Shown in pieces: positions 29,290 to 37,507 of a DNA stretch of 64,000 nucleotides. A program made the translations under genes and the position numbers. The notes under the pieces were generated by a model that searched no databases, was not told where the DNA came from, and was given only the letters and a program-made list of their open reading frames with translations. Origin of the DNA: Candidatus Eiseniibacteriota bacterium (GTDB lineage: Bacteria; Eisenbacteria; RBG-16-71-46; CAIMUX01); assembly GCA_903844735.1 (NCBI GenBank), contig CAIMUX010000003.1, positions 36,207 to 100,206 of the forward strand, given 5' to 3'. The first letter of the stretch is position 1, and the number at the start of each line of letters is the position of its first letter.

Positions 29290-30546
29290 GTGCGAGCTGA
29301 ATCCTCGGTCCACCTATCCGACATCGAGCAAGCCTACACGGCCCTCTGTGGCATCGCCCATCCCACCCCTCTGGCCCGCAGCCGCACCTTCAGCGAACTG
29401 ACCGGCTGCGACCTTTACCTGAAGCTGGAAAACCTCCAGAAGACCGGCTCATTCAAGATTAGGGGAGCCTACAACCGGATCCGCCTACTGACGGAGACCG
29501 AGCGTTCCAGGGGAGTCATCGCGGCCTCCGCCGGTAATCACGCCCAGGGTGTCGCTTACGCCGCCCGGGCCTCTGGGATCAAGGCAACCATCGTCATGCC
29601 GGAGATGGCACCGCTGGCTAAGATCATGGCCACTCGCGGCTACGGCGCTGAAGTTCTGCTGCACGGGGCGTTCTACGACGAGGCGCTGGCCAAGGCCAGG
29701 GAGGTGCAGGATGCCACGGGCCAAACGATGGTCCACGCTTTCAACGACCTTGCTGTCATGGCCGGGCAAGGAACGGTCGGGTTGGAGATTCTCCGCGAAC
29801 TTTCGGATGTCAGCAGCATCGTGGTTCCGATCGGCGGCGGCGGACTCATCTCCGGCATCGCCGTCGCCGTCAAGACGATGGCCCCGCACGTCAAGATCTA
29901 CGGCGTGCAGGCCCAAGGCGCGGCGGCGATGTACCTGTCCAAGCGAGAGGGCCGCGTGCAAACGACTCCCAGTGCGATGACTATGGCGGACGGTATCGCC
30001 GTGAAGGTGCCGGGTGATCTGACGTTCCCGATCATCGAACGATTGGTCGACGACATCGCCGTTGTGGACGACGAGGACATCGCCGGCACGATCCTGATGC
30101 TCCTGGAGCGGTCGAAACAGATGGTGGAAGGAGCCGGCGCAGTCAGCTTAGCGGCCATCCTGCACGGAAAACTGCCGGTCACAGGGAAGGTCGTCAGCGT
30201 TATCTCCGGCGGAAATATCGATGTCAACCTCATCGCGCGGATCATCGAACGCGGCCTCGTGAGGTCCGGTCGCCGCGTGACGATGACGACCGCGGTAGCC
30301 GACCGCCCCGGGACTTTGCAACGCCTGCTGGCGGTCGTCGCCGAACTGCGCGCCAATGTGATTCATGTCTATCACGATCGTGTGGAGCACAATGTCTCCA
30401 TCGGTCAGACATCCATCGAGATTTGCCTGGAAACGCGCGATCCGGCTCATGCGGAGGAGGTGCTGGCGGCGCTGCGGCGCGAAGGATATCCGGTGGAGAT
30501 GGTCCGGATGGAAACGGGGATCGGGACGGGAGACTACCGGGGGTGA
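29290..30546 (+). CDS. Threonine ammonia-lyase (threonine dehydratase)
   Basis: 418 residues from the GTG at 29290, preceded by AAGGAG. Fold-type II PLP enzyme: LKLENLQKTGSFKIRGAYN with PLP Lys K56, ASAGNHAQGVAYAA, and the phosphate loop PIGGGGLISGIA. The last 80 residues form an ACT domain (MTTAVADRPGTLQRLL ... NVSIGQTSIEI), as in the TdcB/IlvA-short forms. It deaminates threonine to 2-oxobutyrate. It faces away from the metY-thrC unit, so threonine synthesis and breakdown genes share one locus. Confidence 0.93.
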   Translation: MRAESSVHLSDIEQAYTALCGIAHPTPLARSRTFSELTGCDLYLKLENLQKTGSFKIRGAYNRIRLLTETERSRGVIAASAGNHAQGVAYAARASGIKATIVMPEMAPLAKIMATRGYGAEVLLHGAFYDEALAKAREVQDATGQTMVHAFNDLAVMAGQGTVGLEILRELSDVSSIVVPIGGGGLISGIAVAVKTMAPHVKIYGVQAQGAAAMYLSKREGRVQTTPSAMTMADGIAVKVPGDLTFPIIERLVDDIAVVDDEDIAGTILMLLERSKQMVEGAGAVSLAAILHGKLPVTGKVVSVISGGNIDVNLIARIIERGLVRSGRRVTMTTAVADRPGTLQRLLAVVAELRANVIHVYHDRVEHNVSIGQTSIEICLETRDPAHAEEVLAALRREGYPVEMVRMETGIGTGDYRG

Positions 30547-30562
30547 GACCGAGCGCAGTCGG

Positions 30563-30769
30563 TCATCCCCGCCCCGGCGCCACCTCCTCGACACACTCCG
30601 CGCTGCGATGGTTCATGTCCGGAAGATGAGCATCCCAGCAATCGGGCGAGCAGAACCTGTAGGTGCGCCGCTTCTTGTTACATGACGACACGGAGCAGAG
30701 ATAGTAGCGGGCTCCGTAAGCGATCGGCTTGCCGCAGATGATGCAGGGCTGCCACGTCGAAGTCTCCAT
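30563..30769 (-). CDS. Small zinc-ribbon protein
   Basis: 68 residues from the ATG at 30769, with GGGAGGAAA upstream. Cysteine pairs CIICGK, YLCSVSSCNKK and FCSPDCWDAH probably bind one or two zinc ions. No catalytic motif is present and the family is unknown to me. It follows the cyclase-family gene by 40 bases and may be the last gene of the FdrA/DUF1116 operon. It converges on the threonine dehydratase gene. Confidence 0.75.
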   Translation of the reverse strand: METSTWQPCIICGKPIAYGARYYLCSVSSCNKKRRTYRFCSPDCWDAHLPDMNHRSAECVEEVAPGRG

Positions 30770-30809
30770 TCGTTTCCTCCCGGTTCCCCGGCATTCGTTC
30801 GTACTAGCC

Positions 30810-31685
30810 TCACCCCTTGGTGCGCGCCTCGTCGTGGAGCCACGCGTTGTCCGCACCCGCGACGTCGCCGAAGCGAGTCAGTTTGGCCTTGGCCTTCTTG
30901 GTCATCAGCGCATCGTGCTCTTCGTCGGAAACGAACGCCAGGATCCGGCAAATGCACGACTCCCCGTCGACCAGCCGCCATGGAAACGCGCCGATGACCG
31001 CGCGGCGGTTCAAGAGCAGATCGATGTCTCCACCTAAGCACTCGGCATGGATGATCGAGTGATTGAACAGTTCGATGTGCATGAGCTGGTATTTGTCATC
31101 CGAGAAGAACTCGTCAAGCGGTTGGCCGTACTTGCTGCGGAAATGAGCGTCGGCCTCCTTGAGCTGACGCGGCATCCAGCCGCGGATGGCGGTGTTCATC
31201 GGGTGGTCCGCCGATCCGCAATCGACGCCGAGCCAGCGCAGGTTCTTCCGCCGGCACCACTCGGCAAACTCCCGGTCCGGCCCGGGATGCTTGACCATGT
31301 AGCGGATCTCATCGGCGGTCGACTGGTCCCAGCCGAAGTGGTGATAGCCGGTGTGGATGATCAGGATGTCGCCGTCTTTGACCTCAACACGGTCCTCGAT
31401 CATCTTCGAGGTGTAGACGTCATAATCTCCGGCGGCGTCCGAGAGGTCGACAATGACGCCATCGTGCATGAGGTAGTCGAGTGACAGACCGGCAATGTCT
31501 TTGCCCGGTGTGTAGAAGTGAATCTCGCCGTCGAGGTGCGTACCGACGTGATTCGAGTGCGTGAGGATCTGGCCGTTGGCACCGTTTGGTGCGAGCCGCT
31601 TGAAGTACTTCATCTGCAACGGTTCGTAGGTCGGCCAGGCAGGGGTGCCGATGCCGAGGGGGATCGAGAGATCGATGGGTCGCAT
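30810..31685 (-). CDS. Cyclase-family metal-dependent hydrolase (kynurenine formamidase-like)
   Basis: 291 residues. The family metal motif is visible as SNHVGTHLD (His46, His50, Asp52), with downstream TGYHHFGWD, LGVDCGSADHP and the HIELFNHSII segment supplying further ligands. Members of this fold hydrolyse N-formyl, ring or amide bonds (kynurenine formamidase, isatin hydrolase, some cyclic amidases). The site beside FdrA and DUF1116 suggests hydrolysis of a cyclic or ureido nitrogen compound; this is inference. It starts about 100 bases after DUF1116, across a purine-rich repeat. Confidence 0.88.
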   Translation of the reverse strand: MRPIDLSIPLGIGTPAWPTYEPLQMKYFKRLAPNGANGQILTHSNHVGTHLDGEIHFYTPGKDIAGLSLDYLMHDGVIVDLSDAAGDYDVYTSKMIEDRVEVKDGDILIIHTGYHHFGWDQSTADEIRYMVKHPGPDREFAEWCRRKNLRWLGVDCGSADHPMNTAIRGWMPRQLKEADAHFRSKYGQPLDEFFSDDKYQLMHIELFNHSIIHAECLGGDIDLLLNRRAVIGAFPWRLVDGESCICRILAFVSDEEHDALMTKKAKAKLTRFGDVAGADNAWLHDEARTKG

Positions 31686-31691
31686 GATGGC

Positions 31692-31787
31692 TCCTTTTCT
31701 TGAGCTGCTTCCAGGCTGTCTTCGTGCTTTTTCCAGACTGTTTCCGGACTACTTCCAGGTTTCTTCTAGTCTTCTCTCGGACTTCTC
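31692..31787 (-). repeat. Degenerate purine-rich direct repeats between DUF1116 and cyclase genes
   Basis: On the coding strand the gap shows several imperfect copies of a 12-15-base unit close to AGYCYGGAAAMAG, for example AGTCCGGAAAC, AGTCTGGAAAAAG and AGCCTGGAAGCAG. No stable hairpin or T-run is visible. Copy boundaries are uncertain. Confidence 0.5.
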
Positions 31788-33251
31788 CTAGGCTTCTTCC
31801 GAAGCGACATTTTCCGGAGCGTGCGCCAGGCAGTGCTCGGTGAACGCGGCCAAGGCGTCGTGAAAACACGCCCAGGGCGGGTTTACGAGACCCGCGCCGA
31901 CCTGGCCGATGCCGGGTGAGCGATGGGCGATGCCGGTGTTGATGGTCGGCAGCAGGCTCAGCTCCTCGACCAGGCGCACGTCGATCCCGGTCGGGGCGCC
32001 GGCAAAGGAAAGAGCGGGAATGGCGAACGTCGGATTGCGCGCAATCGTGATGCGGCCCATCGCCCGGGTGGTGGCGAGGGCATCTTCGGCGGAGCCGCCC
32101 ACGAACTGGACGATCGCGGGCGCCGCAGCCATGGCGAAGCCGCCGATGCCGGCCGTCTCGGTGATGGCGCTATCGCCGATGTCGGGATTCGCGTCGGCCT
32201 CGGAGAAACCAGGAAAGTAGAGCCCGCGAACCATGTCCGCCGGCCCGACGAACCATCGCCCCGGCATCGCCGAGATCTGGATGCCGAAATCGGTGCCATT
32301 GCGGGCCATCACCGTCACCATGGAGGACAGATCTTCGCCCTCGGCCGCGAGCAGCATGCACTTCGCCATCGGCATCGACAGGTTCAGGAAAAAATGATCG
32401 TTGCGGTGGATGAACTCGAGCACGCGGGCTGCCGCCTCGGAGTCGGGCGCGGTGCGGACAATCGCCGGGGCGAGCTCGCGCAGCAACAGCGACGTCGCTG
32501 CCCGGTTGCGATTGTGTCCCTCATCGCCCATCTGCAGAGCCTGCGCCATGAGCAGCCGCAGGTCGATAGGACCGTGGGCGACGAGGGCCGTGGCGAGCAC
32601 GGGCGCCAGTTCGTCGCGCATCATGCGCAGGCGGATCAGCACCTCGTCGCTGTATGCGCCGTAGCGCAGCACCTTGCCGAGCCCCTCGTTCAAGGTGCAG
32701 AAGGTGCGGTTGCCGCGGCCGGGACCGTCTACGTCTTCCAGAATGAACACCGGCATCGACGGCGTGATGAGCCCGGCCATAGGCCCGACTGCCCGGTGGT
32801 GATGGCACGGCTCGAACCGCACGCGCCCGCCCGCCGCCAGCGCGGCCGCATCCTCCGTCGTGTTGGCCAGACCCTCGAGGAGCATGCCGCCCATCACCGC
32901 CCCACGCAGCGGGCCGCACATCCGCTCCCAGGAGATGGGCGGTCCGGCGTGCAGAAACAGGTCATCGGCCATGCCCGCAATCACGTCGCGCGCGAGAGCA
33001 ATGCCGACCAAATGTGGGCGACTGGCGAAAAAGCGGTCGACGGCGCGCTGATTGGCCGCGTCGATCGTCACTCCCAGTGACCCGCATGAGACCCGTTGGA
33101 GTTGGGCCACGCGTGCCGGCTCCCCGCCCGCCGGGGGCAGGAACGGGACGGTGGTCACCCGCGAGCCGGTCGCGGCAGCGGCCTCGGCCACGGTGTCGAG
33201 TCCCAGATGGATCACTTCCGGGACGCCAGCGAGCAGATCACGCGCGTTCAT
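31788..33251 (-). CDS. DUF1116 protein, AllG/YlbE-like carbamoyltransferase subunit
   Basis: 487 residues. It matches the DUF1116 family throughout, with conserved blocks such as CHHHRAVGPMAGLITPSMP, GDEGHNRNRAATSLLLREL and GIAHRSPGIGQVGAGLV. In Escherichia coli the homologue YlbE (AllG) is one of three subunits of oxamate carbamoyltransferase, with FdrA (AllF) and YlbF (AllH, DUF2877). Here it follows fdrA through two tiny coupled reading frames, and its ATG overlaps the last of these by four bases. The third subunit type is encoded 20 kb away at 52721. Confidence 0.88.
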   Translation of the reverse strand: MNARDLLAGVPEVIHLGLDTVAEAAAATGSRVTTVPFLPPAGGEPARVAQLQRVSCGSLGVTIDAANQRAVDRFFASRPHLVGIALARDVIAGMADDLFLHAGPPISWERMCGPLRGAVMGGMLLEGLANTTEDAAALAAGGRVRFEPCHHHRAVGPMAGLITPSMPVFILEDVDGPGRGNRTFCTLNEGLGKVLRYGAYSDEVLIRLRMMRDELAPVLATALVAHGPIDLRLLMAQALQMGDEGHNRNRAATSLLLRELAPAIVRTAPDSEAAARVLEFIHRNDHFFLNLSMPMAKCMLLAAEGEDLSSMVTVMARNGTDFGIQISAMPGRWFVGPADMVRGLYFPGFSEADANPDIGDSAITETAGIGGFAMAAAPAIVQFVGGSAEDALATTRAMGRITIARNPTFAIPALSFAGAPTGIDVRLVEELSLLPTINTGIAHRSPGIGQVGAGLVNPPWACFHDALAAFTEHCLAHAPENVASEEA

Positions 33252-33295
33252 GCCTTCCTCCCGGCGTCCGCTCCCAGCAGATCACGCGCGCTCAT
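33248..33295 (-). CDS. Coupled 15-codon minigene 2 (MSARDLLGADAGRKA)
   Basis: A 15-codon frame whose ATG overlaps the stop of minigene 1 and whose stop overlaps the DUF1116 ATG (both ATGA). The first half copies the start of DUF1116 (MNARDLL) and the second half copies the end of FdrA (LLGAGAGRKA). It also carries the GGGAGGAAGG ribosome site for the next start. Whether the peptide is made is unknown. Confidence 0.55.
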   Translation of the reverse strand: MSARDLLGADAGRKA

Positions 33296-33339
33296 GCCTT
33301 CCTCCCGGCATCCGCTCCCCGGAAATCATGGGCCTTCAC
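33292..33339 (-). CDS. Coupled 15-codon minigene 1 (VKAHDFRGADAGRKA)
   Basis: A GTG-started 15-codon frame overlapping the fdrA stop (GTGA) and ending in an ATGA overlap with minigene 2. It is a more diverged copy of the same 44-base unit. Because 44 is not a multiple of three, each copy closes one frame and opens the next. It probably arose by tandem duplication of the fdrA-DUF1116 junction. Confidence 0.5.
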   Translation of the reverse strand: MKAHDFRGADAGRKA

Positions 33340-34910
33340 GCTTTCCTCCCGGCTCCCGCTCCCAGCAGGCGCGACGCCAGCGTCGCAGCTTGGGCCGCCG
33401 TTGCAGTGACCTCGATCCCAGCCTCGTGCAGGACATGTTCCTGGCGACGCAGCCCCTGGGGATCGGCCGTCGTGCCGCACACCGAACAGACAACCGCGAG
33501 CGGCGTGGCGCGGGTCCGCCCAGCCTCACGAACGGCCTCCGCGATCTCCGGCGCGGGATCAGGGTGGCTGCCGTCGCCGAGGACAAGATCGAGGAGCACC
33601 AGGCCGACATCGGGATCACCGCCGACGGCGCGGATCAGCTCACAGCGCGCGATCTGGTCGATCATCGGATGCGGCCGGCCGACGGTGTAGACATCGTCGC
33701 CGGTATCCACGATGAGGTGGCCGTCGCCGGGCAGAGGGCGGCCCGCACGCAGCACGGCTTGCGGTGTGCTGGTTGGCAACCCGTGGCAGGCCAGAACGTG
33801 GGCTGCCTCCGCGGCCAAAGAGCCGCCGCCGAACAACCCGATGAGGCGGCCGGTGACGGACGGTTGGCCGGAGCCGGGCGATGAGCCGATCACGGCATCC
33901 CGGCTGACTGGCGCCTGGGTAACCTCGGCAGGTCGCCGGGCCTTCCCTTGAACATGGGCCGCCGCGACCGCCGCCGCCTCATCGAGCGAATCGGTGTAGG
34001 TGACGCCATCGATCACCCCCCGCCCCGCCTCGCCGAGATAGCGCACGCTCACCGGCTTGCCGAGAGCCGCGAACACCGCGTGGAGACGAGCCGCAACGTC
34101 GGCGTGGGGATGCTTGGCAACGACCACCACAACCTCTGTCATCACGTCCGCGGCCAACAGATTCACGCCCATCTCGGTCATAAGGCCGCCGACGTCGTGC
34201 GACAGATCACGGCTGCCGGTACCGATCGCATGGGAGATGCCGACCCCGGCGTGAGCGAGGATACAGCTCACCTCCTGCGTACCGGTTCCCGACGCGCCGA
34301 CAATGCCGACGGGACCGCGGGGCACTCGGTTGGCAAAGCCGAGCCCGACCCCTGCGAGAATCGCGGTGCCGCAGTCCGGCCCCATGACTAAGAGCCCTGC
34401 TCCGACCGCACGGCGCTTCAGCTCCACCTCGTCGGCAATGGGCACGTTGTCGCTGAATAGGAACACGCTGCGTCCGGCATCGAGGGCGCGGTGGGCAACA
34501 AACGCGGCATAGGCTCCCGGAACCGCGATCGACACCAGAGCGGCCGCCGGATGGGCCGTCAAGGCATCCAGGAGGGTCACCGGACCACCGGACTCCCCCG
34601 ACCGGAGCCCGGCGGAGGACGCGGACGAGGCAGCCTCGCGACCGGACAGCAGCGTCGCGAGCTTCGTCCTGACAGCGACAATCGCCTGGGCGGAGCCGGC
34701 ACGGACCGCCACGATGAGGTCCATCGGCCCGGCTGCATCGAGGTTCGCGTTCGAGAACCCCGTGTCCGCGAGCAGGGCGCGGTTCATCGCCGTGCCCATC
34801 ATCACCTCGGCGTCGACGACGCCCGAGACCACGCGGAGCTCCCGGGCCACGGCCATCAGGCGGGCCGAGTCGTAGTAGCAGCCTCGCTCCAGAAAGATCT
34901 CTTCGGTCAT
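33336..34910 (-). CDS. fdrA: FdrA family protein, AllF-like carbamoyltransferase subunit
   Basis: 524 residues; ATG with GGAAGGAAA upstream. It has the succinyl-CoA-synthetase-like layout of FdrA: an N-terminal RGCYYDSARLMAVAREL segment, VGIVGASGTGTQEVSC as nucleotide-binding loop, SHAIGTGSRDLSHDVGG, and a second ligase-like half with GLFGGGSLAAEAAHVL. In E. coli the homologue (AllF) is part of oxamate carbamoyltransferase, which links oxamate and carbamoyl phosphate in allantoin breakdown. It is the first gene of the minus-strand unit fdrA-DUF1116-cyclase. The upstream region has 43-base direct repeats. Confidence 0.9.
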   Translation of the reverse strand: MTEEIFLERGCYYDSARLMAVARELRVVSGVVDAEVMMGTAMNRALLADTGFSNANLDAAGPMDLIVAVRAGSAQAIVAVRTKLATLLSGREAASSASSAGLRSGESGGPVTLLDALTAHPAAALVSIAVPGAYAAFVAHRALDAGRSVFLFSDNVPIADEVELKRRAVGAGLLVMGPDCGTAILAGVGLGFANRVPRGPVGIVGASGTGTQEVSCILAHAGVGISHAIGTGSRDLSHDVGGLMTEMGVNLLAADVMTEVVVVVAKHPHADVAARLHAVFAALGKPVSVRYLGEAGRGVIDGVTYTDSLDEAAAVAAAHVQGKARRPAEVTQAPVSRDAVIGSSPGSGQPSVTGRLIGLFGGGSLAAEAAHVLACHGLPTSTPQAVLRAGRPLPGDGHLIVDTGDDVYTVGRPHPMIDQIARCELIRAVGGDPDVGLVLLDLVLGDGSHPDPAPEIAEAVREAGRTRATPLAVVCSVCGTTADPQGLRRQEHVLHEAGIEVTATAAQAATLASRLLGAGAGRKA

Positions 34911-35162
34911 CGCGTGTTTCCTTCCCGGCGGGCCCGCGTGGCCGGCGCGATGGTCGCCCCACGCCCCTGGGCCGCAAGCAAGTATCTTCGAGCTGTCGGG
35001 CCGAGTCCACGGTCGTTTCCCCCCAGGGGGGCGCGGAGAACATGGAGAGGAAAAAGCTGGACGGTCGCCATGTGCACGGCGGTAGGGCCAGGGCAGAAAC
35101 CGGCACCCACGAACGACTCGACGAACACGCCATGCTCGAACCCCAAAGTCACGTACTCGTCG

Positions 35163-35270
35163 ACTCGCAAGCCAGTGTCAAGGCCTGAACGTGCCCTACT
35201 TGTTAACTCGCAAGCCAGTGTCAAGGCCTGAACGTGGCCTACTTGTTAACTCGCAAGCCAGTGTCAAGGG
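35163..35270. repeat. 43-bp tandem direct repeat, about 2.5 copies
   Basis: Copies begin with ACTCGCAAGCCAGTGTCAAG at 35163, 35206 and 35249, exactly 43 bases apart; the first two differ at one base and the third is truncated. On the minus strand each copy carries TTGACA, and the internal sequences AGGCCT and GTTAAC are palindromic. Each could be a repeated -35 or a protein-binding site for fdrA control, but a good -10 is not obvious. Confidence 0.85.
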
Positions 35271-35378
35271 TTGACCATAGCTCCTTCGTTAGCTTTCTCG
35301 CCGTTTTGGGGTTGGGTAGAGGCTTCCTCGTCGGGGAACCCGCGGAATCTGGCCGGATCCCGCAGGCATTCCGCCACC

Positions 35379-35412
35379 GTCCATTTCCGGACGCTGCTGT
35401 CCGCTTCCGGAC
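35379..35412 (+). promoter_or_regulatory. Paired palindromes, candidate NtrC-type enhancer sites
   Basis: GTCCATTTCCGGAC (35379-35392) and GTCCGCTTCCGGAC (35399-35412) are two copies of GTCC-N6-GGAC, spaced 20 bases (two helical turns). They sit about 70-100 bases upstream of the predicted sigma-54 start point, the normal place for an activator. The operon encodes its own NtrC-type activator. Confidence 0.75.
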
Positions 35413-35454
35413 GGTCTCCTCTCGCAATCGCATTGTAATGCAAGAGGTTAGCGG

Positions 35455-35470
35455 TGGCACACGGGTTGCG
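35455..35470 (+). promoter_or_regulatory. Sigma-54 promoter of the exporter operon
   Basis: TGGCAC-N5-TTGC with exactly 10 bases between the GG (-24) and GC (-12) elements. The predicted start of transcription is near 35481, followed by GGGAGGAG and the TTG start at 35495. Confidence 0.8.
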
Positions 35471-35494
35471 CGGGGTTCCTCAAAGGGAGGAGCC

Positions 35495-36763
35495 TTGGAC
35501 CGTCCGCTTGATCCGGCAGTGCGTCAGCGCCTGCGCGTCCGCCAGGCCGCCCCGTGGGTCGGAGGCGGCGTCCTGCTTCTCCTGCTGCTGCTGGCCGTTC
35601 CCGCTCTGCTCTCTCCATCGCCCCGGTGGGACCAGATCCATACCTCCGTGGTTGACCGCGGCCGGGTTGAGGCGGTGCTCGAAGCATTGGGCACGGTCAT
35701 GCCCGCGACGGAGATGGTTCTCTCCAGCCCGATCGACGCACGTGTCGTCCGCGTCCTGAAGCGGCCGGGCGAAACGGTACGCCGGGGGGAGGAGATCCTC
35801 GAGCTGGACGTGTCCGAGGCCCGCCTGGAGTGCGACCGGCTGGCCGACCAGGTGGCGAGCCGGGCCAACGCGAAGAAGCGCCTGGGCATCGAGCTGGACG
35901 AGCAGTTGCAGCAATTGCAGAGCCAGATTGCGATCCGAGAGCTCGATCTGCAGATCCTGACCTTCCGGGCGCAGCGGAAAAGGAAACTCTTCGACATCCA
36001 GCTCACCACCGAGGAGGACCTCCGAGGCGCCGAGACTGAGGTCCAGAAGGCGCAGGTGGAGATCGAGCAGCTTCGCGAGTCGCTCAAGCTGGCGAAGCTA
36101 TCGACGGCGGCTCAGATGGAGGGGGTAGCGCTGGAGATGTCCACCTTGCGGAAGGACGGCGCCGAGGCGTGCCGGCGCCTGGACCTGGCCTCGACCCGGG
36201 CGGATCGGGACGGCGTGGTCTCCTGGGTGGTGCAGGACGAGGGAGCGACCGTGCGCCGCGGCGACGCGCTGGCCCGCATCTCCGACCTGTCCGCCTTTCG
36301 CGTCGAGGCTACCCTCTCGGATCTTCGCTCCGGGCGCCTGCAGACCGGCATGGCCGTCCGCGTCGTGGTCGAGAACACGCGGCTGAACGGCATCCTGACC
36401 AAGGTCAACCCGACGGTCGAGAACGGCGCCGTCCGTTTCACCGTGGAACTGGAGGACCGAAGCAACCCGTGCCTGCGCAGCAATCGCCGCGTCGAAGTGC
36501 TGGTCGTGACGGAGAGCAAGGACGGCGTGCTGCGAATCAAGAAGGGGCCGTTTGCGAACAGTGGGGCTACCGAAGACGTTTTCGTCCTACGGGGAAACTC
36601 GGCCGTGCGCAGCCCCGTGCGCCTGGGGATGGCCGGGTACGACAACTTCGAGGTGGTGGACGGACTCCGTGAAGGTGATCGGGTGATCATCTCGGACACG
36701 GAAAGGATTCGCCACATGTCCAAGGTGAGGATTCGCGGGCTGGCGCCGTCGTCGGACCGCTGA
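35495..36763 (+). CDS. HlyD-type membrane fusion protein of an ABC exporter
   Basis: 422 residues from the TTG at 35495, preceded by GGGAGGAG; an ATG at 35438 is in frame but lies upstream of the predicted transcription start. One N-terminal membrane segment (VGGGVLLLLLLLAVPALL) is followed by a biotinyl-lipoyl-like half (VLKRPGETVRRGEEILELD), a coiled-coil hairpin (about 110-230), the second lipoyl half (GDALARISD) and beta-barrel domains. MacA/HlyD-type adaptors span the periplasm between an inner-membrane ABC transporter and an outer-membrane channel; no TolC-like gene is in the window. First gene of the sigma-54-controlled operon. Confidence 0.9.
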   Translation: MDRPLDPAVRQRLRVRQAAPWVGGGVLLLLLLLAVPALLSPSPRWDQIHTSVVDRGRVEAVLEALGTVMPATEMVLSSPIDARVVRVLKRPGETVRRGEEILELDVSEARLECDRLADQVASRANAKKRLGIELDEQLQQLQSQIAIRELDLQILTFRAQRKRKLFDIQLTTEEDLRGAETEVQKAQVEIEQLRESLKLAKLSTAAQMEGVALEMSTLRKDGAEACRRLDLASTRADRDGVVSWVVQDEGATVRRGDALARISDLSAFRVEATLSDLRSGRLQTGMAVRVVVENTRLNGILTKVNPTVENGAVRFTVELEDRSNPCLRSNRRVEVLVVTESKDGVLRIKKGPFANSGATEDVFVLRGNSAVRSPVRLGMAGYDNFEVVDGLREGDRVIISDTERIRHMSKVRIRGLAPSSDR

Positions 36764-36831
36764 CGGCACGCCGGGCCCGCCGGAGCGCCGAGGAAGCGCT
36801 TCCGTCCGGGGATTGCACAGGAGGAGGCGCC

Positions 36832-37497
36832 ATGCTGGAGCTCAAGAACGTCGGCAAGGTCTATCGAACGGAGCGCCTGGAGACCCAGGCACTTGAGGGC
36901 ATCAACTTGAAGGTCCGGCCGGGTGACTTCCTGGCCGTCATGGGACCATCGGGAAGCGGGAAGAGCACGCTCCTGCACCTCCTGGGGCTGCTGGACCAGC
37001 CGACCCAGGGGATGGTTGAGCTGGACGGGCGGCAGGTCATGGACCACGATGACGTCACGCTCTCCCACCTGCGCAACGAGATGCTCGGTTTCGTCTTCCA
37101 GAGCTTTCACCTCGTCGCCGACCTCAGCGTCCTCGACAACGTGGAGATCCCGCTCCTCTACCGGCCGCTGTCGAACCGGGTGAGACGGGATCTGGCTCTC
37201 CGATCCCTGGGCCGCGTGGGGCTGAGCTCGCGGGTTCATCACTACCCTTCGCAGCTTTCGGGAGGCCAGCAGCAGCGCGTGGCGATCGCGCGGGCCATCG
37301 TCGGCAGTCCGAGGATCCTCCTGGCGGACGAGCCGACCGGGAACCTGGACAGCCAGACGGGAGAGGAGATCATCGCCATTCTGGAGGAGCTGAACCGGAA
37401 GGAAGGGATGAGCGTGGTCATGGTTACCCACGACCAGCGCTTCGCCGAGCGGACCCATCGGATCATCCGCCTCTTCGACGGCCGCCAGATCAACTGA
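36832..37497 (+). CDS. ABC transporter ATP-binding protein, MacB/LolD type
   Basis: 221 residues with GGAGGAGG upstream. Complete ABC motifs: Walker A GPSGSGKST, Q-loop VFQSFHLV, signature LSGGQQQRVAIARAI, Walker B ILLADEPTGNLD and the switch His in MVTHDQ. The sequence is of the MacB/LolD group that powers FtsX-type permeases by mechanotransmission rather than substrate passage. It is followed by two such permeases, so the complex is probably one ATPase dimer with a permease heterodimer. Confidence 0.95.
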   Translation: MLELKNVGKVYRTERLETQALEGINLKVRPGDFLAVMGPSGSGKSTLLHLLGLLDQPTQGMVELDGRQVMDHDDVTLSHLRNEMLGFVFQSFHLVADLSVLDNVEIPLLYRPLSNRVRRDLALRSLGRVGLSSRVHHYPSQLSGGQQQRVAIARAIVGSPRILLADEPTGNLDSQTGEEIIAILEELNRKEGMSVVMVTHDQRFAERTHRIIRLFDGRQIN

Positions 37498-37507
37498 AGG
37501 AGTCGCC

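Larger units (their letters stand above)
34911..35437. other. Divergent intergenic region between fdrA and the exporter operon
   Basis: No gene is supported here; open frames present on both strands lack coding character and known motifs. The region holds the 43-base tandem repeats (35163-35270) nearer fdrA and the palindromic pair (35379-35412) nearer the exporter. The sigma-54 promoter follows immediately after. Confidence 0.6.

Noticed and set aside
31923..33080. A 385-codon plus-strand frame opposite DUF1116
   Set aside because: DUF1116 on the other strand is family-conserved along its length; the opposite frame is His/Arg-rich shadow.
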